The notes under the pieces were generated by a model. That model was not told the DNA's origin, did no database searches, and saw only the letters and a list, made by a program, of their open reading frames with translations. A stretch of 32,822 bases of DNA, from contig JAADFW010000041.1 in assembly GCA_013152655.1 (NCBI GenBank), positions 1-32,822 of the forward strand. Direction: 5' to 3'. Positions within the stretch are counted from its first letter, which is position 1; every line of letters begins with the position of its first letter. Below are positions 1 through 7,158 of this stretch, in pieces. A program made the position numbers and the translations under genes. This stretch comes from Chlorobiota bacterium. GTDB lineage: Bacteria > Bacteroidota > Bacteroidia > Bacteroidales > B39-G9.

Positions 1-147
1 CCTATAAGCCTCACAATATCTGATAGTTATGTCAATATTTTTAAGATCTTAGAAATGTCATAAATATCCTGCTTCAAAGAATATGAAAACCTGTTAAACT
101 TTAGGTTTGAGATTTTTTATATTTTTGCTTTTCAAATTTAGTTCAAA

Positions 148-849
148 ATGAATATTTTTTACACTACAAATATTAAAGGAAAGTATTATCAGCTTACTGA
201 AGAAGAATCGAAACATTGTATAAAAGTATTAAGGCTTTCAATGGGTGATAAAGTTCAATTAACCGACGGGAAAGGTTTTTTTTATATTGCAACCATCATA
301 CACGATCATCCAAAACATTGTAAAGTAGAAATAATTGAAACTATTAAAAAGCACAAACCGCGTGATGTATATATTCACATTGCAATTGCACCGACAAAAA
401 GTATGGAACGTTTTGAATGGTTTCTTGAAAAATCTACCGAAATTGGAATTGACGAAATTACTCCCATCATAACTGAAAGGTCGGAACGTAAGACAGTTCG
501 GCACGACCGTATGGAGAAAGTTCTGATCTCAGCCATGAAACAATCGCAAAAAGCATTTTTACCTAAATTAAACAAGTTAACTCCTTTTTACGATTTTATT
601 TCACACAATAATACTGCTACTAAATTTATTGCACATTGCGAACCAAGGGAAAAAATGCAACTAAAAAACATTACTGTCGTAAATAATGAAGTATTAGTTT
701 TAATTGGCCCTGAAGGTGATTTTTCTTCTGAAGAAATTAATAAAGCATTAGCAAATAACTTTATTGAAGTAAGTTTAAGCAATAACCGTTTAAGAACAGA
801 AACAGCAGGAATTGTGGCCTGCCATACCATTAATTTGTTATTCGAATAA
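148..849 (+). CDS. rsmE: 16S rRNA (uracil-1498-N3)-methyltransferase RsmE
   Basis: This 233-residue protein has the length and layout of RsmE, a SPOUT-class enzyme that uses SAM to methylate N3 of U1498 in 16S rRNA of the small ribosomal subunit. An N-terminal PUA-like RNA-binding part covers about residues 1-70. The trefoil-knot SAM site is visible as LIGPEGDFS (185-193) and LRTETAG (215-221), both family hallmarks. The start is the ATG at 148; no Shine-Dalgarno is seen, and a TAnnTTTG-like -7 element (TATTTTTG, 120-127) lies 20 nt ahead of it. It stands alone ahead of hypA, which has its own promoter, so the two are probably not functionally linked. Confidence 0.93.
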   Translation: MNIFYTTNIKGKYYQLTEEESKHCIKVLRLSMGDKVQLTDGKGFFYIATIIHDHPKHCKVEIIETIKKHKPRDVYIHIAIAPTKSMERFEWFLEKSTEIGIDEITPIITERSERKTVRHDRMEKVLISAMKQSQKAFLPKLNKLTPFYDFISHNNTATKFIAHCEPREKMQLKNITVVNNEVLVLIGPEGDFSSEEINKALANNFIEVSLSNNRLRTETAGIVACHTINLLFE

Positions 850-866
850 AATATTTATTATATTTG
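834..866 (+). promoter_or_regulatory. Bacteroidota-type promoter of hypAB
   Basis: A perfect -7 element TATATTTG (859-866) is preceded at 21 nt by TTTG (834-837) as the -33 element. The -33 box lies inside the last codons of rsmE. It would start hypA transcription near 873, about 75 nt before the preferred hypA start. This matches the TAnnTTTG / TTG consensus known for the Bacteroides primary sigma factor. Confidence 0.5.
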
Positions 867-949
867 AATTGTAACAACTATACGTATCAAATCATAAGTC
901 AATATTGCCCAAAAGTTGTTTCTTTTATCTTAATAAATACATACTTGCA

Positions 950-1291
950 ATGCACGAAATGTCAATAGCAATGAATATTATTGATATAGCAATAGAACAA
1001 GCTAAAAAAGAAAAAGCAGATAGAATTGTTGAAGTTGAATTGGAAATAGGCACATTAGCAGGAATTGAATTTGAATCGCTGAATTTTGCAATGGAAATTT
1101 CTGTTAAAAACACAATGCTCGAAAAATCAGCAATTCACATTAATAAAATTCAAGCAATTGCCGAATGTATTGACTGTGGAAAGCGGTTTAAAACCGAAAA
1201 TTTATTTAATAATTGCCAAAAATGTAAAAGCTACAATACAAAACTAATTAAAGGAAAAGAATTAAAAGTAAAATCAATTGTAATAGACTAA
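950..1291 (+). CDS. hypA: Hydrogenase nickel incorporation protein HypA
   Basis: HypA delivers nickel, with HypB, to the large subunit of [NiFe] hydrogenases. From the ATG at 950 the protein is 113 residues, the usual family length, and begins MHE, the conserved nickel-binding N-terminus (His2). An in-frame ATG at 905 would add 15 residues in front of MHE and block this site, so 950 is preferred. The structural zinc site is complete, with two CxxC pairs (C73/C76 and C89/C92). The stop is 15 nt before hypB, so the two genes form an operon. No hydrogenase structural gene is in the window. Confidence 0.93.
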   Translation: MHEMSIAMNIIDIAIEQAKKEKADRIVEVELEIGTLAGIEFESLNFAMEISVKNTMLEKSAIHINKIQAIAECIDCGKRFKTENLFNNCQKCKSYNTKLIKGKELKVKSIVID

Positions 1292-1292
1292 T

Positions 1293-1301
1293 AAAAGGAG
1301 G
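1293..1301 (+). promoter_or_regulatory. Strong Shine-Dalgarno of hypB
   Basis: AAAAGGAGG ends 5 nt before the hypB ATG. A near-perfect anti-16S match is unusual in this genome type: the other gene starts in the window show no comparable purine box. It suggests that hypB is translated strongly and independently of hypA. Confidence 0.6.
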
Positions 1302-1306
1302 TAAAA

Positions 1307-2155
1307 ATGTGCGATACATGTGGTTGCGGAAATACCGATGGTGTAAAAATAACAGTTCCCGGAGAGGGACAAAATCATGAACACAGTCATAGCCACGATG
1401 GCGGAAAAACTTTCCATGAGCATACACATAACCATGATGCAAAACATGGACATCAAGCAGAACATAACCACCATCATCATGGCCACGAGCACCATCATAG
1501 TGAATACGGTAACCGGAAAATTGAAATTGAAACTGATATTTTAAGTAAAAATAATTTGCTGGCCGAACGAAACAGGGGGTTCTTTGAAGCAAAGAAAGTA
1601 ATTGCATTAAACCTAATGAGTTCGCCCGGCTCAGGAAAAACCACCTTACTGGAAAAAACCATAAAAAACCTTATCGAAACACACCCGATAACAGTTATTG
1701 AAGGCGATCAGCAAACAATGAACGATGCTAAACGCATTGAATCTACCGGAGCACCGGTTGTGCAGGTAAATACCGGCAATGGTTGCCATCTTGATTCAGA
1801 CATGATTAATAAAGCAGTGAAAAAACTTAACATTAAAGAAAATTCATTTTTGTTTATCGAGAATGTTGGCAATCTGGTTTGTCCCTCTCTTTTTGATTTA
1901 GGCGAAGCTAAAAGAGTAGTTATTATTAGTGTAACCGAAGGTGATGACAAACCAATTAAATACCCGACAATGTTTGAAGGTGCTGACCTTTGCATAATAA
2001 ATAAGACAGACCTCCTGCCCTATGTTGATTTTGATGTAAAAAAAGCTAAAGAATATGCACTTCAGGTAAATCATCACCTTGAATTTATTGAGTTATCAGC
2101 CAAAACCCTTGATGGAATGGATAAGTGGATCAAGTGGTTAGATAATTTATTATAA
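1307..2155 (+). CDS. hypB: Hydrogenase nickel incorporation GTPase HypB
   Basis: HypB is the GTPase that loads nickel into [NiFe] hydrogenase together with HypA. The 282-residue protein has the high-affinity nickel motif MCDTCGCG at the N-terminus (C2, C5, C7). A linker over residues 24-64 holds 19 histidines; this is known in some HypB proteins as a nickel store. The G domain follows, with P-loop SSPGSGKTT (105-113), a Walker-B-like ENVGNLVCP segment, NKTD for guanine specificity, and the metal-site pair in GNGCHLD. Nothing is missing. It follows hypA by 15 nt and has its own strong ribosome site. The protease gene downstream converges on it. Confidence 0.96.
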   Translation: MCDTCGCGNTDGVKITVPGEGQNHEHSHSHDGGKTFHEHTHNHDAKHGHQAEHNHHHHGHEHHHSEYGNRKIEIETDILSKNNLLAERNRGFFEAKKVIALNLMSSPGSGKTTLLEKTIKNLIETHPITVIEGDQQTMNDAKRIESTGAPVVQVNTGNGCHLDSDMINKAVKKLNIKENSFLFIENVGNLVCPSLFDLGEAKRVVIISVTEGDDKPIKYPTMFEGADLCIINKTDLLPYVDFDVKKAKEYALQVNHHLEFIELSAKTLDGMDKWIKWLDNLL

Positions 2156-2247
2156 ACTACTTGAACAATAACAGCGCGAGAGGAAAGTCTTTACTTTTTG
2201 ATAACTAAATTGCATTAATTTGTCAATTTAAAATTTGCAAAGATTTG

Positions 2248-2706
2248 TTATACTCCAATCAACTCAAAAATCTTTTTATGAACTTCAGGAATACTTTTTT
2301 CAACTTCTTCTGATAATTCCATATTTACAGTTTGGCAATCCATAATATCAACCACAATCAGGTCAATATCTGGCAAATCGCCTAACAACTCAGCCGATTG
2401 CATTAAATCACGCAACCCAATATCGTGCGAAGTTAATGAATTTGGAAAATCAGAAGCAAACTTAGGTTTTATTACCCGCACATTTCCAACTTTGTCTTTT
2501 GTAAGGGTAGCATCAATCAATACAAATTTTTCATAATCGCTAAATAAGTGCAATAAATGAAATCCGCCTGTTCCTCCGTCAATAACATCCACATTATCGG
2601 GCAGTTTACTTTTATCAATTCGTTCAACAACCCTTACTCCTACACCTTCATCCTTCATAAGTATATTTCCTAAACCCAGTATTAAAGTTTTTCTTATGGC
2701 TTTCAT
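2248..2706 (-). CDS. [NiFe] hydrogenase maturation protease (HybD/HycI family)
   Basis: Members of this family cut the C-terminal tail from the hydrogenase large subunit after nickel insertion. The 152-residue protein starts with the family signature LGLGNILMKDEGVGV. The three nickel-sensing ligands known from HybD are all present: E20, D65 (LIDAT) and H94 (LTSHDIG). It lies tail to tail with hypB, 92 nt apart, and is divergent from uvrC with only 71 nt between starts. I cannot say which hydrogenase it serves, because no large subunit is in view. Confidence 0.9.
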   Translation of the reverse strand: MKAIRKTLILGLGNILMKDEGVGVRVVERIDKSKLPDNVDVIDGGTGGFHLLHLFSDYEKFVLIDATLTKDKVGNVRVIKPKFASDFPNSLTSHDIGLRDLMQSAELLGDLPDIDLIVVDIMDCQTVNMELSEEVEKSIPEVHKKIFELIGV

Positions 2707-2777
2707 AATTGTAATATGATTGATTTATCGAAATATACTAAAATATGCTAATTTTAAAGCATTAATTATAAAAGCTA

Positions 2778-4586
2778 TTGAAAGATATAAATAAAAATAT
2801 CGATTATTTAAAATCGCTAATTGATGTATTGCCACATAAACCGGGTGTTTATCAATATTTTGATGAAAATGAAAAAATTCTTTATGTTGGTAAAGCAAAA
2901 AACCTGAAAAAAAGAGTTTCATCCTATTTCACAAAAAGCCACGATAGCAATAAAACAAAAGTGCTGGTTAAGAGAATTGCCAATATAAGGCATATTGTTG
3001 TTGACCGTGAAGAAGATGCTTTGCTATTAGAAAACAACCTGATAAAAAAATATCAGCCACGTTATAATGTCATGCTTAAAGATGACAAGTCGTTTCCCTG
3101 GATATGTATTAAAAAGGAGCGATACCCCAGAGTTTTTATGACCCGCAAATTAATAAGAGACGGGTCGGAATATTATGGCCCATATACTTCAGTCAGAATG
3201 GTAAAACTGGTATTGGATTTAATCAGGCATCTTTATCCATTGCGTAATTGCAATTTAAATTTAAGCCAGGAGAACATTGATAACCTGAAATTTAAGGAGT
3301 GCCTGGAATTTCACTTAGAAAATTGCAAAGCACCCTGCATTGGGAAACAAAAAGTTGAAGAATATGACAACAATATAAATGAAATTAGAACTATATTAAA
3401 AGGAAATTTGCAAAGTGTTAAATCTTACTTATCCGATTTAATGAATAAATATGCTAAAGATTATGCATATGAAGAAGCGCAACAAATAAAAGAAAAAATT
3501 GAAATAATTGACCAATACCAAAGTAAGTCAACTATTGTAAACCCTAAAATAAACAATATAGATGTCTATTCAATAATTGATGATGAAAAATCTGCTTATA
3601 TTAATTTCATAAAAGTGGTAAACGGTGCTATTATCCAGGCACATACAATTGAAATTAAAAAGAAACTAAGTGAAACGGTTAAGGAACTGTTACCTATTGC
3701 AATTATTGATATTCGCCAAAAAGTAAATAGTAACTCAAAAGAAATTGTTATACCATTTTCAATTGACTACGGCTTTTCCAATGTTAAATTCACCATTCCG
3801 CAACGGGGTGACAAAAAGCAATTACTTGAACTTTCAGAACGTAATGCAAAATATTATCGTTTTGAAAAAATGAAATATATTGAAAAAGCAAATCCTCAAA
3901 AAAAAGTTAACCGTATTATGGAAACTATGAAAAAAGATTTGCACCTGAAAGAAAAGCCAGTTCATATTGAAGGATTCGATAATTCAAATATACAAGGGAC
4001 AAATCCGGTTGCAGCGTGTGTTGTTTTTAAAAACGGGAAACCACAAAAAAGTGAATACAGAAAATTTAATATAAAAACAGTAGTGGGGGCTAATGATTTT
4101 GCTTCAATGGAAGAAATTATTTTCCGCCGTTATAACCGGTTGTTAAATGAAAAAAAAACGTTGCCTCAACTTATTGTTATTGATGGTGGAAAAGGACAAC
4201 TTAGTGCAGCCGTTAATAGTCTTAATAAATTAAAATTAATGGGTAAAATAGCTATAATTGGTATTGCCAAAAAACTGGAAGAAATCTATTTTCCGGGTGA
4301 TTCCATTCCGCTTTATTTAGACAAAAACTCAGAAACTTTAAAAGTTATTCAACATATTCGTAACGAATCGCACCGTTTTGGAATTACTTTTCACAGAAAT
4401 AAAAGGCAAAAATCTGCTATAAAATCAGAGTTGGAAAATATTAGCGGTATTGGAGAAAAAACAATTCAGGTATTACTTAAAAAATTTAAGTCAATAAAAA
4501 ATATACGTGAAGCAAATATGGAAGAACTGGTTAGGCATATTGGCAAGTCAAAAGCTAATTTGATAAAAAAATACTTCCAACACTAA
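2778..4586 (+). CDS. uvrC: Excinuclease ABC subunit UvrC
   Basis: UvrC makes both incisions in nucleotide excision repair. At 602 residues it is full length. In order: GIY-YIG nuclease (about 18-95, PGVYQYF and ILYVGKAKNL), a four-cysteine set C158, C175, C183, C187 matching the reported iron-sulfur site of UvrC, a UVR helix pair (about 215-245), the RNase H-like 5' nuclease (IEGFDNSNIQGTNPVA, VIDGGKGQL), and C-terminal helix-hairpin-helix motifs (LENISGIGEKTIQ). The start is a TTG at 2778; no ATG precedes the GIY-YIG domain in frame, and a TTG gives a normal N-terminus. It is a single gene, divergent from the hydrogenase protease. Confidence 0.96.
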   Translation: MKDINKNIDYLKSLIDVLPHKPGVYQYFDENEKILYVGKAKNLKKRVSSYFTKSHDSNKTKVLVKRIANIRHIVVDREEDALLLENNLIKKYQPRYNVMLKDDKSFPWICIKKERYPRVFMTRKLIRDGSEYYGPYTSVRMVKLVLDLIRHLYPLRNCNLNLSQENIDNLKFKECLEFHLENCKAPCIGKQKVEEYDNNINEIRTILKGNLQSVKSYLSDLMNKYAKDYAYEEAQQIKEKIEIIDQYQSKSTIVNPKINNIDVYSIIDDEKSAYINFIKVVNGAIIQAHTIEIKKKLSETVKELLPIAIIDIRQKVNSNSKEIVIPFSIDYGFSNVKFTIPQRGDKKQLLELSERNAKYYRFEKMKYIEKANPQKKVNRIMETMKKDLHLKEKPVHIEGFDNSNIQGTNPVAACVVFKNGKPQKSEYRKFNIKTVVGANDFASMEEIIFRRYNRLLNEKKTLPQLIVIDGGKGQLSAAVNSLNKLKLMGKIAIIGIAKKLEEIYFPGDSIPLYLDKNSETLKVIQHIRNESHRFGITFHRNKRQKSAIKSELENISGIGEKTIQVLLKKFKSIKNIREANMEELVRHIGKSKANLIKKYFQH

Positions 4587-4675
4587 TAGTCTTTACTTAA
4601 TCTAAAAAAATTATTTTAACCATTTATAATTCTTTTTAGGCTATTCATATATAATTTATCTCTAATTATGTAAAA

Positions 4676-4708
4676 TTGTTCTAAATAGTTTAAAATGTTT
4701 TATATTTG
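4676..4708 (+). promoter_or_regulatory. Promoter of the 285-residue lipoprotein gene
   Basis: TATATTTG (4701-4708) is a perfect TAnnTTTG -7 element with TTG (4676-4678) 22 nt upstream. The spacing is slightly longer than usual. The leader before the ATG at 4749 would be about 35 nt and is A/T rich. Confidence 0.5.
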
Positions 4709-4748
4709 CATAATTCCAATTATGTATTAATTAAAAAATTCAACAAAA

Positions 4749-5606
4749 ATGAAGAAATTAAGTTATTTATTAAGTTTATTAGTAATTATGGCATTGTGGG
4801 TAGCATCTTGTACAACCGAAGAAGAAGGTGTTGCACCTACCATTACAGTTACACCAACCTCTGCTGAAGCTTCAGTTGGAGAAGAAGTACAATTTACAGT
4901 TTCAGTAAGTGCCGATGCAGAATTAAAAAGTATTACAGCAGTAGTTGATCCTTACGCTACTTTTCCTGATACTTTATTTGACAAAGGAAAACACACTGCT
5001 TCTATAAATTATATTTATGCTGTTCCTTCAAGTGCTGCTGCAGGTACTGCTCATACCATTACATGGACAGCTGAAGACGTTGACGGCTTAACCAGTACTA
5101 CAACTGCTACAATAAATATTATTGCAGGTGCAGGGTCAATCAATACTTATACTACAGTATTATTAGGAGCCGACCAAAATGCAAATGCAGGAAGCTTTTA
5201 TGCAACAGCTACAAATACAGTTTATACTGTTTCTGAAGCAATGACAAACCAGGATAATGTAGATTTTATATATTATTATGGAAGTACTAATGGTTCTACT
5301 GTTGCTGCTCCAAATGATGCAGGTGTTGCACAGTTTAATGTTTATAGTTTAGCCAACTGGACAACTAAGAATGCTACTAAATTTAAAGCTACTTCTGTAA
5401 GTACTTCAGATTTTGATGCTATGACTGATGATGCAACCATTGTAACTGAGGCAGATGGTGCAAGTGAAACAAGTGCAACTCAGCTTTCATCAGGCAATGT
5501 ATTTGCTTTTGTAACAACAGCAGGCAAAAAAGGATTAGTAAAAGTTGGTGCTATAACTACAGGTAGAGATGGAGATATTACTTTAACAGTAAAAGTTCAA
5601 GAATAA
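4749..5606 (+). CDS. Probable surface-exposed lipoprotein with Ig-like region, function unknown
   Basis: The 285-residue protein begins with a lipoprotein signal peptide: MKK, a hydrophobic stretch, and lipobox VAS before C21. The residues after the cysteine are TTEEE; an acidic run there is the known Bacteroidota export signal for outward-facing lipoproteins, so a surface position is inferred. Residues 30-125 read like an Ig/bacterial-Big domain with alternating beta strands (TITVTPTSAEASVGEEVQF). The remainder is Thr/Ala/Ser-rich beta sequence with no motif I recognise. Its Ala/Thr-rich composition differs from the Lys/Ile/Asn-rich neighbours. It has its own promoter and a strong terminator, so it is monocistronic. 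Confidence 0.75.
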   Translation: MKKLSYLLSLLVIMALWVASCTTEEEGVAPTITVTPTSAEASVGEEVQFTVSVSADAELKSITAVVDPYATFPDTLFDKGKHTASINYIYAVPSSAAAGTAHTITWTAEDVDGLTSTTTATINIIAGAGSINTYTTVLLGADQNANAGSFYATATNTVYTVSEAMTNQDNVDFIYYYGSTNGSTVAAPNDAGVAQFNVYSLANWTTKNATKFKATSVSTSDFDAMTDDATIVTEADGASETSATQLSSGNVFAFVTTAGKKGLVKVGAITTGRDGDITLTVKVQE

Positions 5607-5627
5607 ATAATTAAATTCCACATATAT

Positions 5628-5657
5628 AAAGCCCATTCTTAACGGATGGGCTTTTTT
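5628..5657 (+). terminator. Rho-independent terminator after the lipoprotein gene
   Basis: A perfect 9-bp stem AAAGCCCAT (5628-5636) / ATGGGCTTT (5646-5654) with a 9-nt loop, followed by a T run to 5657. It lies 21 nt after the stop codon. Confidence 0.9.
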
Positions 5658-5788
5658 ATTTTCATCTGTTTTGCAAACATTTCAGTTTTGCTTTATCAAT
5701 CATTTTGTTTATAAATTGGTTTTTTCATTTATTTAGTATAATTTGAACTTCAGTTTAACTAACAATTTTTTAACCAAATTTTACTATC

Positions 5789-6373
5789 ATGAAACTTACA
5801 ATTAAACATCAGGAAAGTTTTTCGCGCGGTGAGCTTTTATTGCGTACATTTTTTGGATGGATTTACATTTTAATTCCACATGGTTTTATACTGGCCTTCT
5901 TAGGAATTTGGTCGTGTATTTTAACATTTATATCTTTTTGGGCTATTCTGTTTACAGGAAAATACCCGAAAAGTTTTTTTGAATACCAGGTTAACTTGCA
6001 AAAATGGGCACTAAGAGTAAACTCAAGAATGTATAATTTAGCTGACGGGTATCCTGCTTTCGGCTTAAAAGCTAATGATGAACACACTGATTTAGAAATA
6101 CCTTATCCTGAAAATTTAAACAGGGGAATGGTTTTAGTAAAATTCTTTTTTGGTGCTATTTACGTAATAATCCCTCATTTGTTCCTATTGTTTTTTAAAG
6201 CTATTGCAGTATGCGTAATAGCATTTTTAGCTTGGTGGGTTGTCTTGTTTACAGGAAATTATCCAAAATCGTGGCATGCTTTTAATGTCAGGCTTTTCCG
6301 CTGGCAAACAAGAATAAACTTATATTTAACATTTATGACAGATGAATATCCTCCGTTTAACGGGAAAGAATAG
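5789..6373 (+). CDS. DUF4389-type membrane protein with internal duplication
   Basis: This 194-residue membrane protein is made of two copies of one unit, about residues 13-91 and 109-188. Each runs as RGxxLxxFFGxIYxxIPH, a hydrophobic segment, FTGxYPKS, an amphipathic stretch ending in R(V/I)N, and a terminal EYPPF/GYPAF. The architecture matches DUF4389 as I remember it; its function is not known to me. Each unit has one or two membrane segments. The signature IPH and GxYPKS motifs are kept in both copies. It is a single gene ending in a hairpin at 6408-6456. A weak TATAATTTG-like promoter element lies about 35 nt upstream of the ATG. Confidence 0.7.
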   Translation: MKLTIKHQESFSRGELLLRTFFGWIYILIPHGFILAFLGIWSCILTFISFWAILFTGKYPKSFFEYQVNLQKWALRVNSRMYNLADGYPAFGLKANDEHTDLEIPYPENLNRGMVLVKFFFGAIYVIIPHLFLLFFKAIAVCVIAFLAWWVVLFTGNYPKSWHAFNVRLFRWQTRINLYLTFMTDEYPPFNGKE

Positions 6374-6407
6374 CTATTAACTTAGTTATTAATTAAGCAA
6401 TAATATT

Positions 6408-6456
6408 AGCCATTGAGAAAGATTATTTCACATTACATTTTCTCAATGGCTTTTTT
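6408..6456 (+). terminator. Terminator of the DUF4389 gene, overlapped by the endonuclease 3' end
   Basis: A perfect 13-bp stem AGCCATTGAGAAA (6408-6420) / TTTCTCAATGGCT (6439-6451) with an 18-nt loop is followed by a T run. It reads as a terminator only on the + strand. The right arm and part of the loop also encode the last residues and stop of the minus-strand endonuclease. That same right half is repeated at 8614-8643. Confidence 0.75.
6427..6456 (+). repeat. 30-bp direct repeat, copy 1 (left flank of the R-M system)
   Basis: This 30-bp stretch (begins TTCACATTACATTTTC, ends CAATGGCTTTTTT) is identical to 8614-8643 in the same orientation. It covers half the loop and the right arm of the terminator hairpin and, on the minus strand, encodes KKAIEKM plus the stop of the endonuclease. 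With copy 2 it brackets both R-M genes. Confidence 0.9.
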
Positions 6457-7158
6457 CAATCGCTCAATTTCTATTCTTATTTCGTCAATTACTTCTTTGT
6501 TTTTAATAATTTTCTTATCACCGGTTCGAGTTGAAAAAACTACAAAAACTTTCCCACCATATTTATTTTCAAAGTCTTGAAAACTTGCACTCATTCTTTC
6601 CGTAATCTTGTAATTTCCAAAATTTGCATTTGCAGTAATTGGCTTAATTTGAATACCAAAATACTTGTTTCCAACTTTTCCAAGATAATCAATATCACCG
6701 GCGTGGTCTAATTCAGGGTCGCTTTCTTCAAACTCTATTTCCGGGAATATTTTTGCAAGTCCATCATTTATTACTGATTTTTCAAGTAAAAAGCCATCAT
6801 AAGTACGAACAATTGTGACTTCGTAAATGTAATCTTTGCAATCTTGCAATGTTAAATCTTCAAAAGCTGCTGTCCACTCAGGAATAACTACTTCTGTTAT
6901 TTTAGCATAGAGTCTTTCACCAAGTTCGTCTAATGTTTCTTTCGTTATTTTGACACTGTCTTTTTTCTTTGTGTAAGCTTTCTTAAAATAAAAATCTTCC
7001 CATTCTTTAAATGCTTTTGGTTGACATTCACGGATTAGAGCCATTACAGCATCAACTTTATTCGGCCTTGTAAGTTGATAGGTATTGCTTGCATAGTTCA
7101 ATACTTTTTCCTTTTTGCCAAAAGGCTTTGCATATTTTTTAAACTCCTTATTTGCCAT
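6433..7158 (-). CDS. Type II restriction endonuclease, probably MjaI family (CTAG)
   Basis: The 241-residue protein is encoded directly after, and overlapping by 1 nt (TAATG), a DNA methyltransferase gene, the classic order for a type II restriction pair. The middle part carries a PD-(D/E)xK-like core: D155/D157 in GDIDYLGK, then a beta strand ending Q170-I-K172 (a QxK variant of ExK). Upstream helices and TYDGFLLEKSVIN resemble the MjaI endonuclease family, whose founder cuts CTAG. The family match is from memory and is the uncertain part; a restriction enzyme of some kind is well supported by context. The last seven codons and the stop lie inside a direct repeat and terminator arm, so its C-terminus was probably created by the insertion. 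Confidence 0.65.
   Translation of the reverse strand: MANKEFKKYAKPFGKKEKVLNYASNTYQLTRPNKVDAVMALIRECQPKAFKEWEDFYFKKAYTKKKDSVKITKETLDELGERLYAKITEVVIPEWTAAFEDLTLQDCKDYIYEVTIVRTYDGFLLEKSVINDGLAKIFPEIEFEESDPELDHAGDIDYLGKVGNKYFGIQIKPITANANFGNYKITERMSASFQDFENKYGGKVFVVFSTRTGDKKIIKNKEVIDEIRIEIERLKKAIEKM

Noticed and set aside
905-949. ATG at 905 as the hypA start
   Set aside because: It would place 15 residues ahead of MHE and remove the nickel-binding N-terminus that HypA needs; the ATG at 950 restores normal length.
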